From: Hoeflea ulvae
Lineage (GTDB): Bacteria; Pseudomonadota; Alphaproteobacteria; Rhizobiales; Rhizobiaceae
Assembly (NCBI RefSeq): GCF_026619435.1
Contig: NZ_JAOVZQ010000001.1
Span: forward strand, 1,991,501-2,055,500
Reading direction: 5' to 3'
Length of the DNA stretch: 64,000 nucleotides
Position numbers and translations under genes: made by a program. Of this stretch, positions 36,371-45,385 are shown piece after piece; position 1 is the stretch's first letter; every line of letters starts with the position of its first letter. The notes under the pieces are model-generated. The model saw only the letters and a list, made by a program, of their open reading frames with translations. It ran no database searches and was not told where the DNA came from.

Positions 36371-37315
36371 TCAGCTCCTCGCCGAAACAAAGGCGCGCTT
36401 TACGACAAGCTGCGCAATGATGATGGTGATCACCAGCATGATCACCGATGCGGACGAGGCGTAGCCGAAGTCGAAGAACTTGAAACCGGTGCGATAGATG
36501 AAATAGCTGATCGTCTCGGTGCCGAAGGCCGGTCCGCCCTTGGTGATGATGAAGACATTGGTGAACATGGTGGTGATGTCGATCGCCCGCAGGATCAGCG
36601 CGACGGCAATCACCGGCTTCATCATCGGCAGCGAGATGTTCCAGAATATCGCATACCATGACGCGCCGTCGAGCCGCGCGGCTTCCTCGACCTCTTCGTC
36701 CTGACCCTGCAGGGCGGCGACGAAGATGATGAACAGAAACGGCGTCCACTGCCAGACATCGGCCAGGATCAGGATCCCGCGGCTCATCCAGATCGAGGAT
36801 TGATAGGCGATATTGCCGTCAATAAGCCCGATCCGCATCAATAGGTCGGCAAATACCCGGGCGTCGAGAAACGACAATTTGTAGATGAAGGCCACCGCCG
36901 AGGGCATGAACAGCATCGGCACCAGAAAGATGATCCGCCATCCCTTCACCCAGGGATCGCGATAGGCATAGAACGCGATGGCGAGCGCCAGCACGCATTG
37001 CAGCACCAGCGAGATCGAACCGATCACCAGCGTGTTCCAGATCGCGCCCCAGAACTGGTGATCCTGGAACAGGCGCATGTAATTGGCCAGGCCGACCGGC
37101 TGCCAGGGCCCGAATTTCACCTGGTGGAAGCTCTGGATGACAGCATAGACGCCCGGATAGAGCGTGATCAGCATGAGGTAGAGGACGGCCGGCGCCACCA
37201 GCAAATAGGGAAACCATGCCTTGAGGCGTTTGCTTCGCCGTTTCAGTCTCTGATGCGTCGGCCAGGCCGGGGCGACCGCAGTCGCCCCGGTGTCCGACAG
37301 GGAGGATTTGCTCAC
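36371..37315 (-). CDS. ABC sugar permease (MalF/UgpA type)
   Basis: A 314-residue permease with a long basic N-terminus (HQRLKRRSKRLKAWFPY) and six helices. The EAA loop is VEEAARLDGASWYAIFWNI. The start is a GTG at 37313-37315 with AGGA seven bases before it. It follows the binding-protein gene by about 35 bases, with no hairpin between, unlike the other importer operons in this window. Confidence 0.9.
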   Translation of the reverse strand: MSKSSLSDTGATAVAPAWPTHQRLKRRSKRLKAWFPYLLVAPAVLYLMLITLYPGVYAVIQSFHQVKFGPWQPVGLANYMRLFQDHQFWGAIWNTLVIGSISLVLQCVLALAIAFYAYRDPWVKGWRIIFLVPMLFMPSAVAFIYKLSFLDARVFADLLMRIGLIDGNIAYQSSIWMSRGILILADVWQWTPFLFIIFVAALQGQDEEVEEAARLDGASWYAIFWNISLPMMKPVIAVALILRAIDITTMFTNVFIITKGGPAFGTETISYFIYRTGFKFFDFGYASSASVIMLVITIIIAQLVVKRAFVSARS

Positions 37316-37339
37316 AGTGAGATCCTGTCTGTCTGTTTG

Positions 37340-38905
37340 TTATCGGGCCTTCAGAAGGGAAGGTCCTTGCCTTCGCCGACATAGAGCCCGGGGGCTGCTT
37401 CCGCGTAATCCACGGGATCCTTGCCCTGATAGAAGCCGTTGCTGGCCATGATCGCCTTGACGGCTGCCGCGGCATTGTCGAGGGCTTCCTTGCCGGTGAT
37501 CTGGCCGACCACGGCGCGGTTGATCTCGTTGCCGATGGCCTGTTCGATCGGGAAGGCGCCCGGCAGGCGCGGCGAACACCAGGCATGTTCGAGCGAGATC
37601 GGCCCAGACCTTGGCCGGCTGCGAGACTTCCTGCAGGTTCGGATTGGTCAGCACCGACTTGTAGCCCGGCGCCACGCCATTGGCGTTGGCCTCGTTCATC
37701 GCCATGATCGAACCGGTGGTGAGGAAGGCCAGCATCAGGAAGGCGCCTTCGGCGTTCTGAGCCGATGCCGCGACACAGGAGGTCGATCCGGCAATGTTCG
37801 GCGGTGCGAAGCGGCCGCCGGCAATGCGCGGCTCGTAGATGGTGACGAAGTCGTCGACGATCTGCGACTGGTCCGGACGCATGGCCTGGGTGCCCGAATC
37901 CTGCCAGCTGATATTGGTGGCAACCTGACCGCCGAGCCAGGCGGCGCGGTTTTCCGGCCAGCCGGCGCCGGCATGGCCTTCATTGGCATTCTTGGACAGT
38001 TCGAGAATGATCTCGAGGCCCTTCATGCCGGCATCGCCGTTGAAGATCGGCTCCCAGTTCTCATCGAACAGCATCATGCCGGCCTGCGCCGAGATGTGTT
38101 CCCAGGTATAGGTCGACCAGAAGCCGGGTGCGGCCATCAGGCCGACGCCGGAAACGCCGGGCTCGACCTTGTTGAGCTCGCGCGAGACGCGGATCAGCTC
38201 GTCATAGCTCGGGATCGAGTTGACGCGGTCGACTTCACCACCGAGCAGCGTCTCCATGTAGCCCTTGCGGACATGGACCATCTGGATGTCGCAATCGAAC
38301 GGAATGCCGTACATCTTGCCGTTGAAGAAGCCGTAATTGAGCCGGTAGGTATCGTAGAAATCGTCGAGCGGCAGGTTCCACTTGTCGGCAAAGCCGTCGA
38401 GTTCGTGCAGGAAGCCGGGGGCCGCGAAATCGCCGAGCCAGGGCGAGAAGAACTGCAATGCGTCAAAGGAGGCATTGCCCGAGATGAACTCGGCCAGCGC
38501 CTTGTCGTAGAAACTGTCATCGGGGATGGGAACCAGTTCGACCTTGATGCCGGACAGCGCCTCGAACGGCGCCAGGCCCTCGGCGGCGGATTCCGCGTCG
38601 GCTGCGCCGACTGCGAAGCGGACCGTGGTGCCGGCCAGCTCGCTGCGCACGGCTTCCCAGTCGACGGTGCGGATCCAGTCCTTGCTGTTGTCCCAGATCG
38701 GCTTGTCGTCGGACATGCCGTAGAGCTTCTGGTAGTCTTGGCGCACATATTTCGAGATCGAGATGTCGTCGAGCACACTTTGCGGATCCGGAAGATTGGA
38801 CGCCGCGAGCAACGGAGTGCCCCATGTCGTACCGGCGATCGCAATTCCTGTCGCGGTGCTGTTTCTCAAAAAAGAGCGCCGTGAGAGCTTGCCTCTGAAT
38901 TCCAT
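37340..38905 (-). CDS. ABC sugar-binding protein with frameshifted C-terminus
   Basis: Periplasmic family 1 binding protein. The N-terminus carries a twin-arginine-like signal (LSRRSFLRNSTATGIAIAG). The ATG at 38905 follows GGGAGGAG. The protein reads normally to about 37605, where VWAD is followed by an implausible Arg/Gln-rich tail to 37340. In the next frame the expected end is present (ISLEHAWCSPRLPGAF through GLYVGEGKDLPF, stop at 37351-37353). One inserted or two missing bases near 37600-37606 would explain this. The alternative tail may spoil the protein; a read error is equally possible because all the other locus genes look intact. Confidence 0.85.
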   Translation of the reverse strand: MEFRGKLSRRSFLRNSTATGIAIAGTTWGTPLLAASNLPDPQSVLDDISISKYVRQDYQKLYGMSDDKPIWDNSKDWIRTVDWEAVRSELAGTTVRFAVGAADAESAAEGLAPFEALSGIKVELVPIPDDSFYDKALAEFISGNASFDALQFFSPWLGDFAAPGFLHELDGFADKWNLPLDDFYDTYRLNYGFFNGKMYGIPFDCDIQMVHVRKGYMETLLGGEVDRVNSIPSYDELIRVSRELNKVEPGVSGVGLMAAPGFWSTYTWEHISAQAGMMLFDENWEPIFNGDAGMKGLEIILELSKNANEGHAGAGWPENRAAWLGGQVATNISWQDSGTQAMRPDQSQIVDDFVTIYEPRIAGGRFAPPNIAGSTSCVAASAQNAEGAFLMLAFLTTGSIMAMNEANANGVAPGYKSVLTNPNLQEVSQPAKVWADLARTCLVFAAPAGRLPDRTGHRQRDQPRRGRPDHRQGSPRQCRGSRQGDHGQQRLLSGQGSRGLRGSSPRALCRRRQGPSLLKAR

Positions 38906-38995
38906 TAGGTTCTCCTCCCTAGTTTTCACTGAGTGCCCGGATCGCAATCTCTCCGGGATTACGTTTTAGGCCGTTGCGGTCATTTCGCAACGCCA

Positions 38996-39100
38996 GAACA
39001 TTTGCATGAACATTTATAACTTTGTTCATTTGCACCCGCAAGTCAACTGGATTTCAGGAATTTTGCCGAACATTTGAGTTGACACATGAACTAAAGTTCA
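38996..39100. promoter_or_regulatory. Repeated TGAACA-type sites in divergent promoter region
   Basis: The 236-base region between the importer and the COG4091 gene holds several related sites: GAACATTTGC (38996-39005), the inverted pair TGAACA-N10-TGTTCA (39007-39028), GAACATTTG (39068-39076) and TGAAC-TAAA-GTTCA (39087-39100). These are good candidates for binding by the SorC regulator encoded at 43802. A related pair occurs upstream of the second SorC-linked operon. Confidence 0.65.
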
Positions 39101-39142
39101 CGATGCTTTGCGCAACATTGAATGAGCAGAGGGCAGAATGAC

Positions 39143-40474
39143 ATGGGCTCGAATATAGCACTGACGGGGCTGGCCAGGGATCTCGCCGCACGGGCAAGCA
39201 ACGGCAGGCCCGTGCGCATTGGCCTGATCGGCTCCGGTGAAATGGGGACCGACATCGTCACCCGCGCCTCCATGATGGATGGCGTCGAGGTCGCTGCGAT
39301 TTCGGAGATCAATCCGGCGGCAGCCCACAAGGCGGTCGAGATCGCCCGGCGCTCCGAAGGCCACAGCCGCGACGCCAACACCACCGACACGCTCAATGCC
39401 GCCATCGAGAGTGGCAAGACCGCAATTTCGGACAATGCCGAGGCGATCCTGCAGTCCGGCCTGATCGATGTCGTCATCGACGCCACCGGCATTCCCGCCG
39501 TCGGCGCCGAGATCGGGCTGCGCGCGATGGAACACGGCAAGCACCTGGTGATGATGAATGTCGAGGCCGATGTCACCATCGGCTCCTATCTGCGGCGCGA
39601 GGCGGAGCGGCTCGGCGTGGTCTACAGCCTGGGCGCCGGCGACGAACCGTCGTCCTGCATGGAGCTGATCGAATTCGTCTCGGCCATGGGCCACAAGATC
39701 ATCTGCGCCGGCAAGGGCAAGAACAACCCGCTCAACATCGACGCGACCCCGGATGCCTACGAGGCCGAAGCCATCCAGCGCCACATGAACCCGCGCCTGC
39801 TGGTCGAATTTGTCGACGGATCGAAGACCATGGTGGAAATGTCGGCGATTGCCAACGCCACCGGACTGATCCCCGATTGCGACGGCATGCACGGCCCCGC
39901 CGCGGGCCCGAAGGAGCTGGCCAAGACACTGATACCCGAAAGCGACGGCGGCCTGCTCAAGGGCATCGGCCGGGTCGACTATTCAATCGGCAAGGGCGTT
40001 TCGCCCGGCGTGTTCGTCATCATCGAGGCCGAGCACCCGCGCATCCGCGAGCGGCTGACCGACCTGAAGATGGGTGATGGTCCCTATTTCGAATTCATCC
40101 GCCCCTATCACCTGACCTCGCTGGAGGTGCCGCTGACCTGCGCCCGCGCCGTGCTTTACGGCAAGGCCGACATGGTGCCGCTCGACCGGCCCGTCGCCGA
40201 AGTTGCTGCCGTCGCCAAGCGGGATCTTAAGCCCGGCGAAACCCTTGATCAGATAGGCGAATACACCTATCGCGCCTGGGCCATGGAAGTCTCGCGCGCA
40301 CGCGCTGCCCAGGCCCATCCGGCCGGGCTTCTGACCGGTGCAACGGTGACCGCGCCGATCCGCAAGGGCGAATTGATCACGGCGCAGAATGCGACCCTGC
40401 CAAACGCCAGGATCGTCGAGCTGCGCCGCCGCCAGGATGAAATGCTCTATGGGAAAGTCGCGGCCAATGTCTGA
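39143..40474 (+). CDS. COG4091 dehydrogenase with SAF domain (DXP reductoisomerase-like, DRL family)
   Basis: About 443 residues. An N-terminal Rossmann fold (RIGLIGSGEMGTDIV) is followed by a homoserine-dehydrogenase-like middle (GKGKNNPLNIDATPDAYEAE) and a C-terminal SAF domain (LKPGETLDQIGEYTYRAW, then APIRKGELITAQNATL). This is the layout of COG4091. The best known member is Brucella DRL, which carries out the 1-deoxyxylulose 5-phosphate to methylerythritol 4-phosphate step with NADPH. The ATG at 39143 has AGAGGG upstream; 39122 is an alternative. It heads an operon with acyloin-type dehydrogenase genes, which points to catabolism, with this enzyme perhaps running in the oxidative direction. 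Confidence 0.78.
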   Translation: MGSNIALTGLARDLAARASNGRPVRIGLIGSGEMGTDIVTRASMMDGVEVAAISEINPAAAHKAVEIARRSEGHSRDANTTDTLNAAIESGKTAISDNAEAILQSGLIDVVIDATGIPAVGAEIGLRAMEHGKHLVMMNVEADVTIGSYLRREAERLGVVYSLGAGDEPSSCMELIEFVSAMGHKIICAGKGKNNPLNIDATPDAYEAEAIQRHMNPRLLVEFVDGSKTMVEMSAIANATGLIPDCDGMHGPAAGPKELAKTLIPESDGGLLKGIGRVDYSIGKGVSPGVFVIIEAEHPRIRERLTDLKMGDGPYFEFIRPYHLTSLEVPLTCARAVLYGKADMVPLDRPVAEVAAVAKRDLKPGETLDQIGEYTYRAWAMEVSRARAAQAHPAGLLTGATVTAPIRKGELITAQNATLPNARIVELRRRQDEMLYGKVAANV

Positions 40475-41471
40475 AGTCAATGTCCCCTATGCCATCCGGA
40501 CCTACAGCCCGGAGGCGCTGAAAACCGCCCTGCGCAAGATGATCCTGATCCGCAAATTCGAGGAGGGCGCGGAGGATTGCTACACCCGCGGCCTGATCCA
40601 CGGCACCATGCATCTGTCGATCGGCCAAGAGGCCTCCGCGGTCGGATCCTGCATGTCGCTGAGCGATGAGGACAAGATCACCTCGACCCATCGCGGCCAT
40701 GGCCACTGCATTGCCAAGAATGCCGATCTTGGAAAGATGTTTGCCGAATTCTTCGGCAAGGACACCGGCTATTGCCGGGGCCGCGGCGGCTCGATGCACA
40801 TCGCCGATGTGGCCAAGGGCAATCTCGGCGCCAATGGCATTGTCGGCGGCGGCCTGCCGATTGCGGTCGGCGCAGCCCTGTCGGCAAAGCGTCTGGGAAC
40901 CGGCGCTGTAACCATCTGTTTCTTCGGTGACGGCGCCAACAATGAAGGCGCTTTTCACGAGGCGCTGAACATGGCCTCGGTGTGGAAGCTGCCGGTGGTC
41001 TTTGTCTGCGAGAACAACAAATACGGCATGTCGACCTCGACCGAGCGCTCGACCGCGGTCAAGAACATATCCGACCGCGCCGTGGCCTATGCGATGCCCG
41101 GTGTGAAGGTGGACGGCAATGATTTCTCCGCCGTGACCGAAGCCGTCGATACCGCCGTGGCGCGCGCCGGGGCCGGCGACGGCCCGAGCCTGGTCGAGAA
41201 CCTGACCTACCGCTGGCGCGGTCATTCCAAATCCGACCGCAACCGCTACCGCACCAAGGAAGAGATCAGCGACTGGATGGAGCGCGACCCGATCCTGCAG
41301 ATGACCGAATTGCTGGTGTCGCACAAGATCATCTCGGAAGCCGAGGTCGAGAACCTGCAGACCGAAACCACCCAGGCGATCAAGGACGCGGTGGAGTTTG
41401 CGGCGGCCAGTCCCGCACCGCAGCTCGAGGATGCGATCCGGTTCGTCTATACCGAAGGGGCTGCGGCATGA
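40467..41471 (+). CDS. TPP-dependent dehydrogenase E1 alpha subunit (acetoin dehydrogenase type)
   Basis: A 334-residue E1-alpha. The TPP/Mg motif is complete: [15 protein letters not shown] ending in VCENN, with [12 protein letters not shown] and [10 protein letters not shown] typical of the acetoin/pyruvate dehydrogenase alpha subunits. It overlaps the COG4091 gene by eight bases and the E1-beta gene by four. With E1-beta it binds an alpha-hydroxyketone or 2-oxo acid on TPP and passes an acyl group to the E2 lipoyl arm. Confidence 0.9.
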   Translation: MSEVNVPYAIRTYSPEALKTALRKMILIRKFEEGAEDCYTRGLIHGTMHLSIGQEASAVGSCMSLSDEDKITSTHRGHGHCIAKNADLGKMFAEFFGKDTGYCRGRGGSMHIADVAKGNLGANGIVGGGLPIAVGAALSAKRLGTGAVTICFFGDGANNEGAFHEALNMASVWKLPVVFVCENNKYGMSTSTERSTAVKNISDRAVAYAMPGVKVDGNDFSAVTEAVDTAVARAGAGDGPSLVENLTYRWRGHSKSDRNRYRTKEEISDWMERDPILQMTELLVSHKIISEAEVENLQTETTQAIKDAVEFAAASPAPQLEDAIRFVYTEGAAA

Positions 41472-42478
41472 GCGGCGACAGCAAGGCAGACCTGCGCGAA
41501 CTTTCTTATGCGGAGGCCATTCGCGAGGCGATGGACATCGCGCTGGAACGCGACGAGCGTGTCATTCTGATGGGAGAAGACATCGGCGTTTACGGCGGCG
41601 CCTTCCAGGTGACCGGCAACCTGGTCGAAAAATACGGCACCGAACGGGTGATGGACACGCCGATCTCGGAGCTTGGCGGCGCGGGCGTCGCCGTCGGCGC
41701 GGCGCTGACCGGTCTCAGGCCGATATTCGAGTTCCAGTTTTCGGATTTTGCCGCCCTGGCGATGGAGCAGATCGTCAACCAGGCCGCCAAGATCCGCTAC
41801 ATGCTCGGCGGCGCGGTTTCGGTTCCGCTGGTGATGCGGTTTCCGGCCGGGTCGGGTACCGGCGCGGCCGCGCAGCATTCGCAAAGCCTCGAAGCCTGGT
41901 TTGGCCATGTTCCCGGCCTCAAGGTGATTCAGCCGTCCACTCCGGAAGACGCCAAGGGCATGTTGCTTGCGGCGCTGGAAGATCCTGATCCGGTGATGAT
42001 CTTCGAGCACAAGATTCTCTACAAGATGAAGGGCCACGTGCCGGCGGGCTATTACACGACCCCGATCGGCAAGGCTGCGATCCGCCGTTCCGGCACGGAT
42101 CTCTCCATCGTCGCCACGTCGCTGATGGTTCACAAGGCATTGGCTGCGGCTGAAACCCTGGCCGGCGAGGGCATCGACGCCGAAGTCATCGATCTTCGCA
42201 CCGTGCGCCCGATGGACCGCGACACGATCCTGGCATCTGTCTGCAAGACCGGCAAACTCGTCTGCGTCTATGAAGGCGTCAAGACCCTTGGCGTCGGCGC
42301 CGAGATTTCGGCCATGGTCGCGGAAAGCGACGCCTTCGACTTTCTCGAAGCGCCGATTGTCCGTCTTGGCGGCGCGGAAAGCCCGATTCCCTACAATCCC
42401 GAGCTTGAAAAGGCTGTCGTGCCGCAGGTGCCCGACATTCTCGAAGCTGCCCGCAACATCGCAAGGGGCCGTGTCTGA
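41468..42478 (+). CDS. TPP-dependent dehydrogenase E1 beta subunit (acetoin dehydrogenase type)
   Basis: A 336-residue transketolase-like E1-beta. It opens [35 protein letters not shown] and the transketolase C-domain ([14 protein letters not shown]) follow. ATGA overlaps join it to both neighbours, so the alpha, beta and E2 subunits are made in a coupled way. It contributes half of the active site with E1-alpha. Confidence 0.92.
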   Translation: MSGDSKADLRELSYAEAIREAMDIALERDERVILMGEDIGVYGGAFQVTGNLVEKYGTERVMDTPISELGGAGVAVGAALTGLRPIFEFQFSDFAALAMEQIVNQAAKIRYMLGGAVSVPLVMRFPAGSGTGAAAQHSQSLEAWFGHVPGLKVIQPSTPEDAKGMLLAALEDPDPVMIFEHKILYKMKGHVPAGYYTTPIGKAAIRRSGTDLSIVATSLMVHKALAAAETLAGEGIDAEVIDLRTVRPMDRDTILASVCKTGKLVCVYEGVKTLGVGAEISAMVAESDAFDFLEAPIVRLGGAESPIPYNPELEKAVVPQVPDILEAARNIARGRV

Positions 42479-43764
42479 TGCCTGTTGAAGTCATCATGCC
42501 GAAAGTCGACATGGACATGGCCAGCGGCAAGATCACGGTCTGGCATGTCGCCGCCGGCGACAAGGTGGGGCAGGGCGACCCGCTCTTCGATATCGAGACC
42601 GACAAGGCTGCGATGGAGGTCGAGGCGTCGGCCGGCGGCTATCTGCATCACCTGGTTGCCGAAGGCACCGATGTGCCGATCGGACAGCCGGTGGCCTGGA
42701 TCTATGCCGAGGGCGAGGATGTCGGCCCGCCGCCGCAAACCGATGCGCCGTCACCCGAGGGCCCCGCACCCGAAGTGGGCCCGGACCCTGCCGCATCGGC
42801 GCCCGCGCCAGCGGATACCGCTGCCGCGCTTGAAACCCACGCAAAAACCCGCGCCACGCCGCTTGCCCGTTCGCTCGCCCGCAAGGCCGGGATCGAGATT
42901 GGCGATGTTACGGGCAGTGGCCCTCGCGGGAGGGTTCAGGCCGAAGACGTTCGCGCCACGCAAGAGCAGACACAGCCCGCGCCGGCGGCAGCACCGCCCG
43001 GCTTCACCGCCGAGACCGGACCTCTGGCGGTCTCGCGCAGCAAGGGCGGAACCGGCACGCCGGTCGTGCTGATCCACGGTTTTGCCAGCGATGCCAAATC
43101 CTGGGCGCCACTGGAAGCGCATATCAGCGATCATCCCATCATCCGCATCGAGCTGCCGGCCCATGGCAAGTCGCCGCGGCTCGGCATCTCCCGCTTTGCC
43201 GATCTGGTGTCGGAAGTGCGCCGCGCATTCGATATGCTCGGTCTCGAATCGGCGCATCTGGTCGGCCACAGCCTCGGCGGCGCGGTTACCCTCGCTCTTG
43301 CCGATACCCGTCCCAAGACAGTGTCCTCCCTGACGCTTCTCGCCCCCGCCGGGCTTGGCCCCGATATCAATGGCGCGGCCCTGACCGGAATCGGCAAGGC
43401 CACGCGCGCCGAAAGCCTCGGTCCCTGGCTCAAGCAGATGGTCGCCGACGAACGGCTGATCACCGACGGCTATGTCCGGGCGGCCATGGCGGCGCGTGCC
43501 GATACGGCCATGCGCAATGCACAGAATGCGCTGGCGGATGCGGTCTTTCCTGACGGTGTGCAGGCTTTCGACATGCGCTCCGCCCTGGACCGGGTCGACA
43601 TGCCGGCGCGCATTGTCTGGGGCAGGCAGGACCGGATCATTCCCTGGCAGCATGCGCTGCGGGCGCCGGGCAGGGTCAGCCTGCACCTGTTCGACAATGT
43701 CGGGCACCTGCCGCAATTCGAAATTTCAGGCGAGGTTGGAAAACTCCTGCGCGCCCATCTATGA
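42478..43764 (+). CDS. E2 protein: lipoyl and E3-binding domains fused to alpha/beta hydrolase (AcoC type)
   Basis: A 428-residue modular protein. Residues ~1-78 are a lipoyl domain with the modified Lys at about 43 (IETDKAAMEV). After a Pro/Ala linker, residues ~125-160 form an E3-binding domain (ARTPLARSLARKAGI, GSGPRGRVQAEDV). Residues ~190-428 are an alpha/beta hydrolase with nucleophile GHSLGG (Ser ~265) and a late His in NVGHLPQFE. The usual acyltransferase core is absent. This is the AcoC arrangement of acetoin dehydrogenase complexes, not of pyruvate or oxoglutarate complexes, and so points to cleavage of an acyloin. E3 is not encoded here. Confidence 0.9.
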   Translation: MPVEVIMPKVDMDMASGKITVWHVAAGDKVGQGDPLFDIETDKAAMEVEASAGGYLHHLVAEGTDVPIGQPVAWIYAEGEDVGPPPQTDAPSPEGPAPEVGPDPAASAPAPADTAAALETHAKTRATPLARSLARKAGIEIGDVTGSGPRGRVQAEDVRATQEQTQPAPAAAPPGFTAETGPLAVSRSKGGTGTPVVLIHGFASDAKSWAPLEAHISDHPIIRIELPAHGKSPRLGISRFADLVSEVRRAFDMLGLESAHLVGHSLGGAVTLALADTRPKTVSSLTLLAPAGLGPDINGAALTGIGKATRAESLGPWLKQMVADERLITDGYVRAAMAARADTAMRNAQNALADAVFPDGVQAFDMRSALDRVDMPARIVWGRQDRIIPWQHALRAPGRVSLHLFDNVGHLPQFEISGEVGKLLRAHL

Positions 43765-43801
43765 TGGGTGACGAACACGATGATCAGTGCGGGACCATTT
43801 C

Positions 43802-44791
43802 ATGGCAGCAGACACACTACCGACCGGAGCCTCGGGCCGCGGCAAACCCGTAACCGACCCGCAAAGCCAATTGCGGGTGCGGGCTGCATGGCTCTATTAC
43901 ATTGAGGGCCTGACCCAGTCGGACGTGGCGGACCGGCTCGGCGTCAACCGCATCATGATCACCCGCATGCTCTCGGACGCCCGCAAGCGCGGCGAAGTCG
44001 TGATCCGGATCAAGTCGAAGCTCGGACCGCTGGTCGAATCGCAAATTCAGCTCGAGGAAAAATTCGGGCTCGCCAAGGCCATCGTGGCGCCGTTCGGCGA
44101 GGATGACGGCGATCCGACACGGGTCATTGCGGCGGCCGCAGGCGAATATGTCTCGGGCCTGATGCGCAACAATGTGACCATCGGCGTGGGATGGGGGCGG
44201 ACGCTCCACACCATGCTGCCCTATGTCGAGGGCCGCACCCTTGAAGGCGCAAAGGTTGTCTCCCTGCTTGGCGGAATCGCCCAGGCCCGCCGCTTCAACC
44301 CGGCGGAATTTGCCTGGCAATTTGCCGAACTGTTTGACGCGGAAGGCTTTCTGATCCCGGCGCCTGCCATCGTTGACTCCGCCCAGACCAAGCATGCCCT
44401 GCTTGAGCATTGCGGCCTCGACCATATCATGGGCATGGCCGAAACCTGTGACGTCGTGCTCCTGTCCTGCGGCGGCATTTCGACCATCACCACCTCCTAC
44501 CGGACCGGCCATGTCTCCGAAGCCGAACGGAACTCGCTGATCGAGGCCGGTGCGGTGGGCGATGTGCTCTACAATTTTCTCGACAGTGACGGCCAGCCGG
44601 TCCCGCATCCGGTCAATGACCGTTGCATTGCAGTCTCGGTCGATCGGCTGTCGCGGCTGTCGAACAAGGTGCTGATTTCCGGCGGCATCGAGAAGACCGA
44701 AATCATCCGGGCGACTTTGAAATCGATCAAGCCGAACACGCTCGTCACCGACGAGGCCACGGCCCGGCGGCTGTTGGCGGAGGATGAATGA
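43802..44791 (+). CDS. SorC-family transcriptional regulator
   Basis: A 329-residue SorC/DeoR-like regulator. The N-terminal helix-turn-helix reads YIEGLTQSDVADRLGVNRIM, and a large sugar-phosphate-binding domain follows (VGWGRTLHTMLPYVEG, CGGISTITTSYRTGHVSEAE). Such regulators answer to phosphorylated sugars or polyols. The ATG at 43802 was chosen; an in-frame start five codons upstream is possible. It is the last gene of the COG4091/acetoin-type operon and likely controls the divergent promoters through the TGAACA-type sites. Confidence 0.88.
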   Translation: MAADTLPTGASGRGKPVTDPQSQLRVRAAWLYYIEGLTQSDVADRLGVNRIMITRMLSDARKRGEVVIRIKSKLGPLVESQIQLEEKFGLAKAIVAPFGEDDGDPTRVIAAAAGEYVSGLMRNNVTIGVGWGRTLHTMLPYVEGRTLEGAKVVSLLGGIAQARRFNPAEFAWQFAELFDAEGFLIPAPAIVDSAQTKHALLEHCGLDHIMGMAETCDVVLLSCGGISTITTSYRTGHVSEAERNSLIEAGAVGDVLYNFLDSDGQPVPHPVNDRCIAVSVDRLSRLSNKVLISGGIEKTEIIRATLKSIKPNTLVTDEATARRLLAEDE

Positions 44792-45001
44792 GCGGCAGGG
44801 GCGAGGGCGCAGTCACGGTTTCGCAGCGGCAGGCGGTCGTCGCGGAGCGAGTTTCAAACCGTCACATAGAATCAACCCCTTATGGCGGCCTGACGGGCCG
44901 CGGATCGGAACGCGGAAGCGGGCCAGAATCGTCCGATAGGATTTGCTCCGCAGATAACGCCGTTGTATCTATGGAGCCCAGACAAGACCGGAGAATGCGA
45001 G

Positions 45002-45367
45002 ATGCCGAAACTTCCAATGCAAGTGCCGAACATCGTCAAACGGGTGCTCGATTCATCCCCGTCCGATCTGCGGCTGTTTGCCCACCGGCTGCATGATCAC
45101 GCCACCGAGGAGCGGATGTCGCCGGCAGATGTGAAGTCCAGTCTGGCCCAGCTCGGATATGACAATATTGACGATTTCTGCCGCGACCTCGACATGCCCG
45201 GCCATGTCGCCGAGCACTGGCAACGCTTTGGTGTATCCGCCGAGATGCGCCAGGTGTTCCGCCTGATGATCAAGCAACGCGACCGCTTTGCCGCGGCAGT
45301 GGCCGAGTTTGAAACCATCACCCATGTCGGCCTGCAGGATTTCCTCAAGAGCCGCGGCGTCCTCTGA
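45002..45367 (+). CDS. Conserved hypothetical protein, 121 residues
   Basis: A small soluble protein, helical throughout, with no recognised motif (opening MPKLPMQVPNIVKRVLDSSP). The ATG at 45002 has GGAG ten bases upstream. It is flanked by a 210-base empty stretch on the left and is convergent with the second SorC regulator. No function can be assigned. Confidence 0.6.
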   Translation: MPKLPMQVPNIVKRVLDSSPSDLRLFAHRLHDHATEERMSPADVKSSLAQLGYDNIDDFCRDLDMPGHVAEHWQRFGVSAEMRQVFRLMIKQRDRFAAAVAEFETITHVGLQDFLKSRGVL

Positions 45368-45385
45368 GTTCTTTGGGCCGAATCT

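Noticed and set aside
39143..40474. Biosynthetic homoserine dehydrogenase
   Set aside because: The C-terminal SAF domain and COG4091-type layout, plus the operon with acetoin-type dehydrogenase genes, do not match threonine or methionine biosynthesis.
40467..43764. Housekeeping pyruvate dehydrogenase complex
   Set aside because: The E2 protein lacks the acyltransferase core and carries an alpha/beta hydrolase instead, and the genes sit beside a sugar importer and SorC regulator; this is the acetoin-dehydrogenase type.
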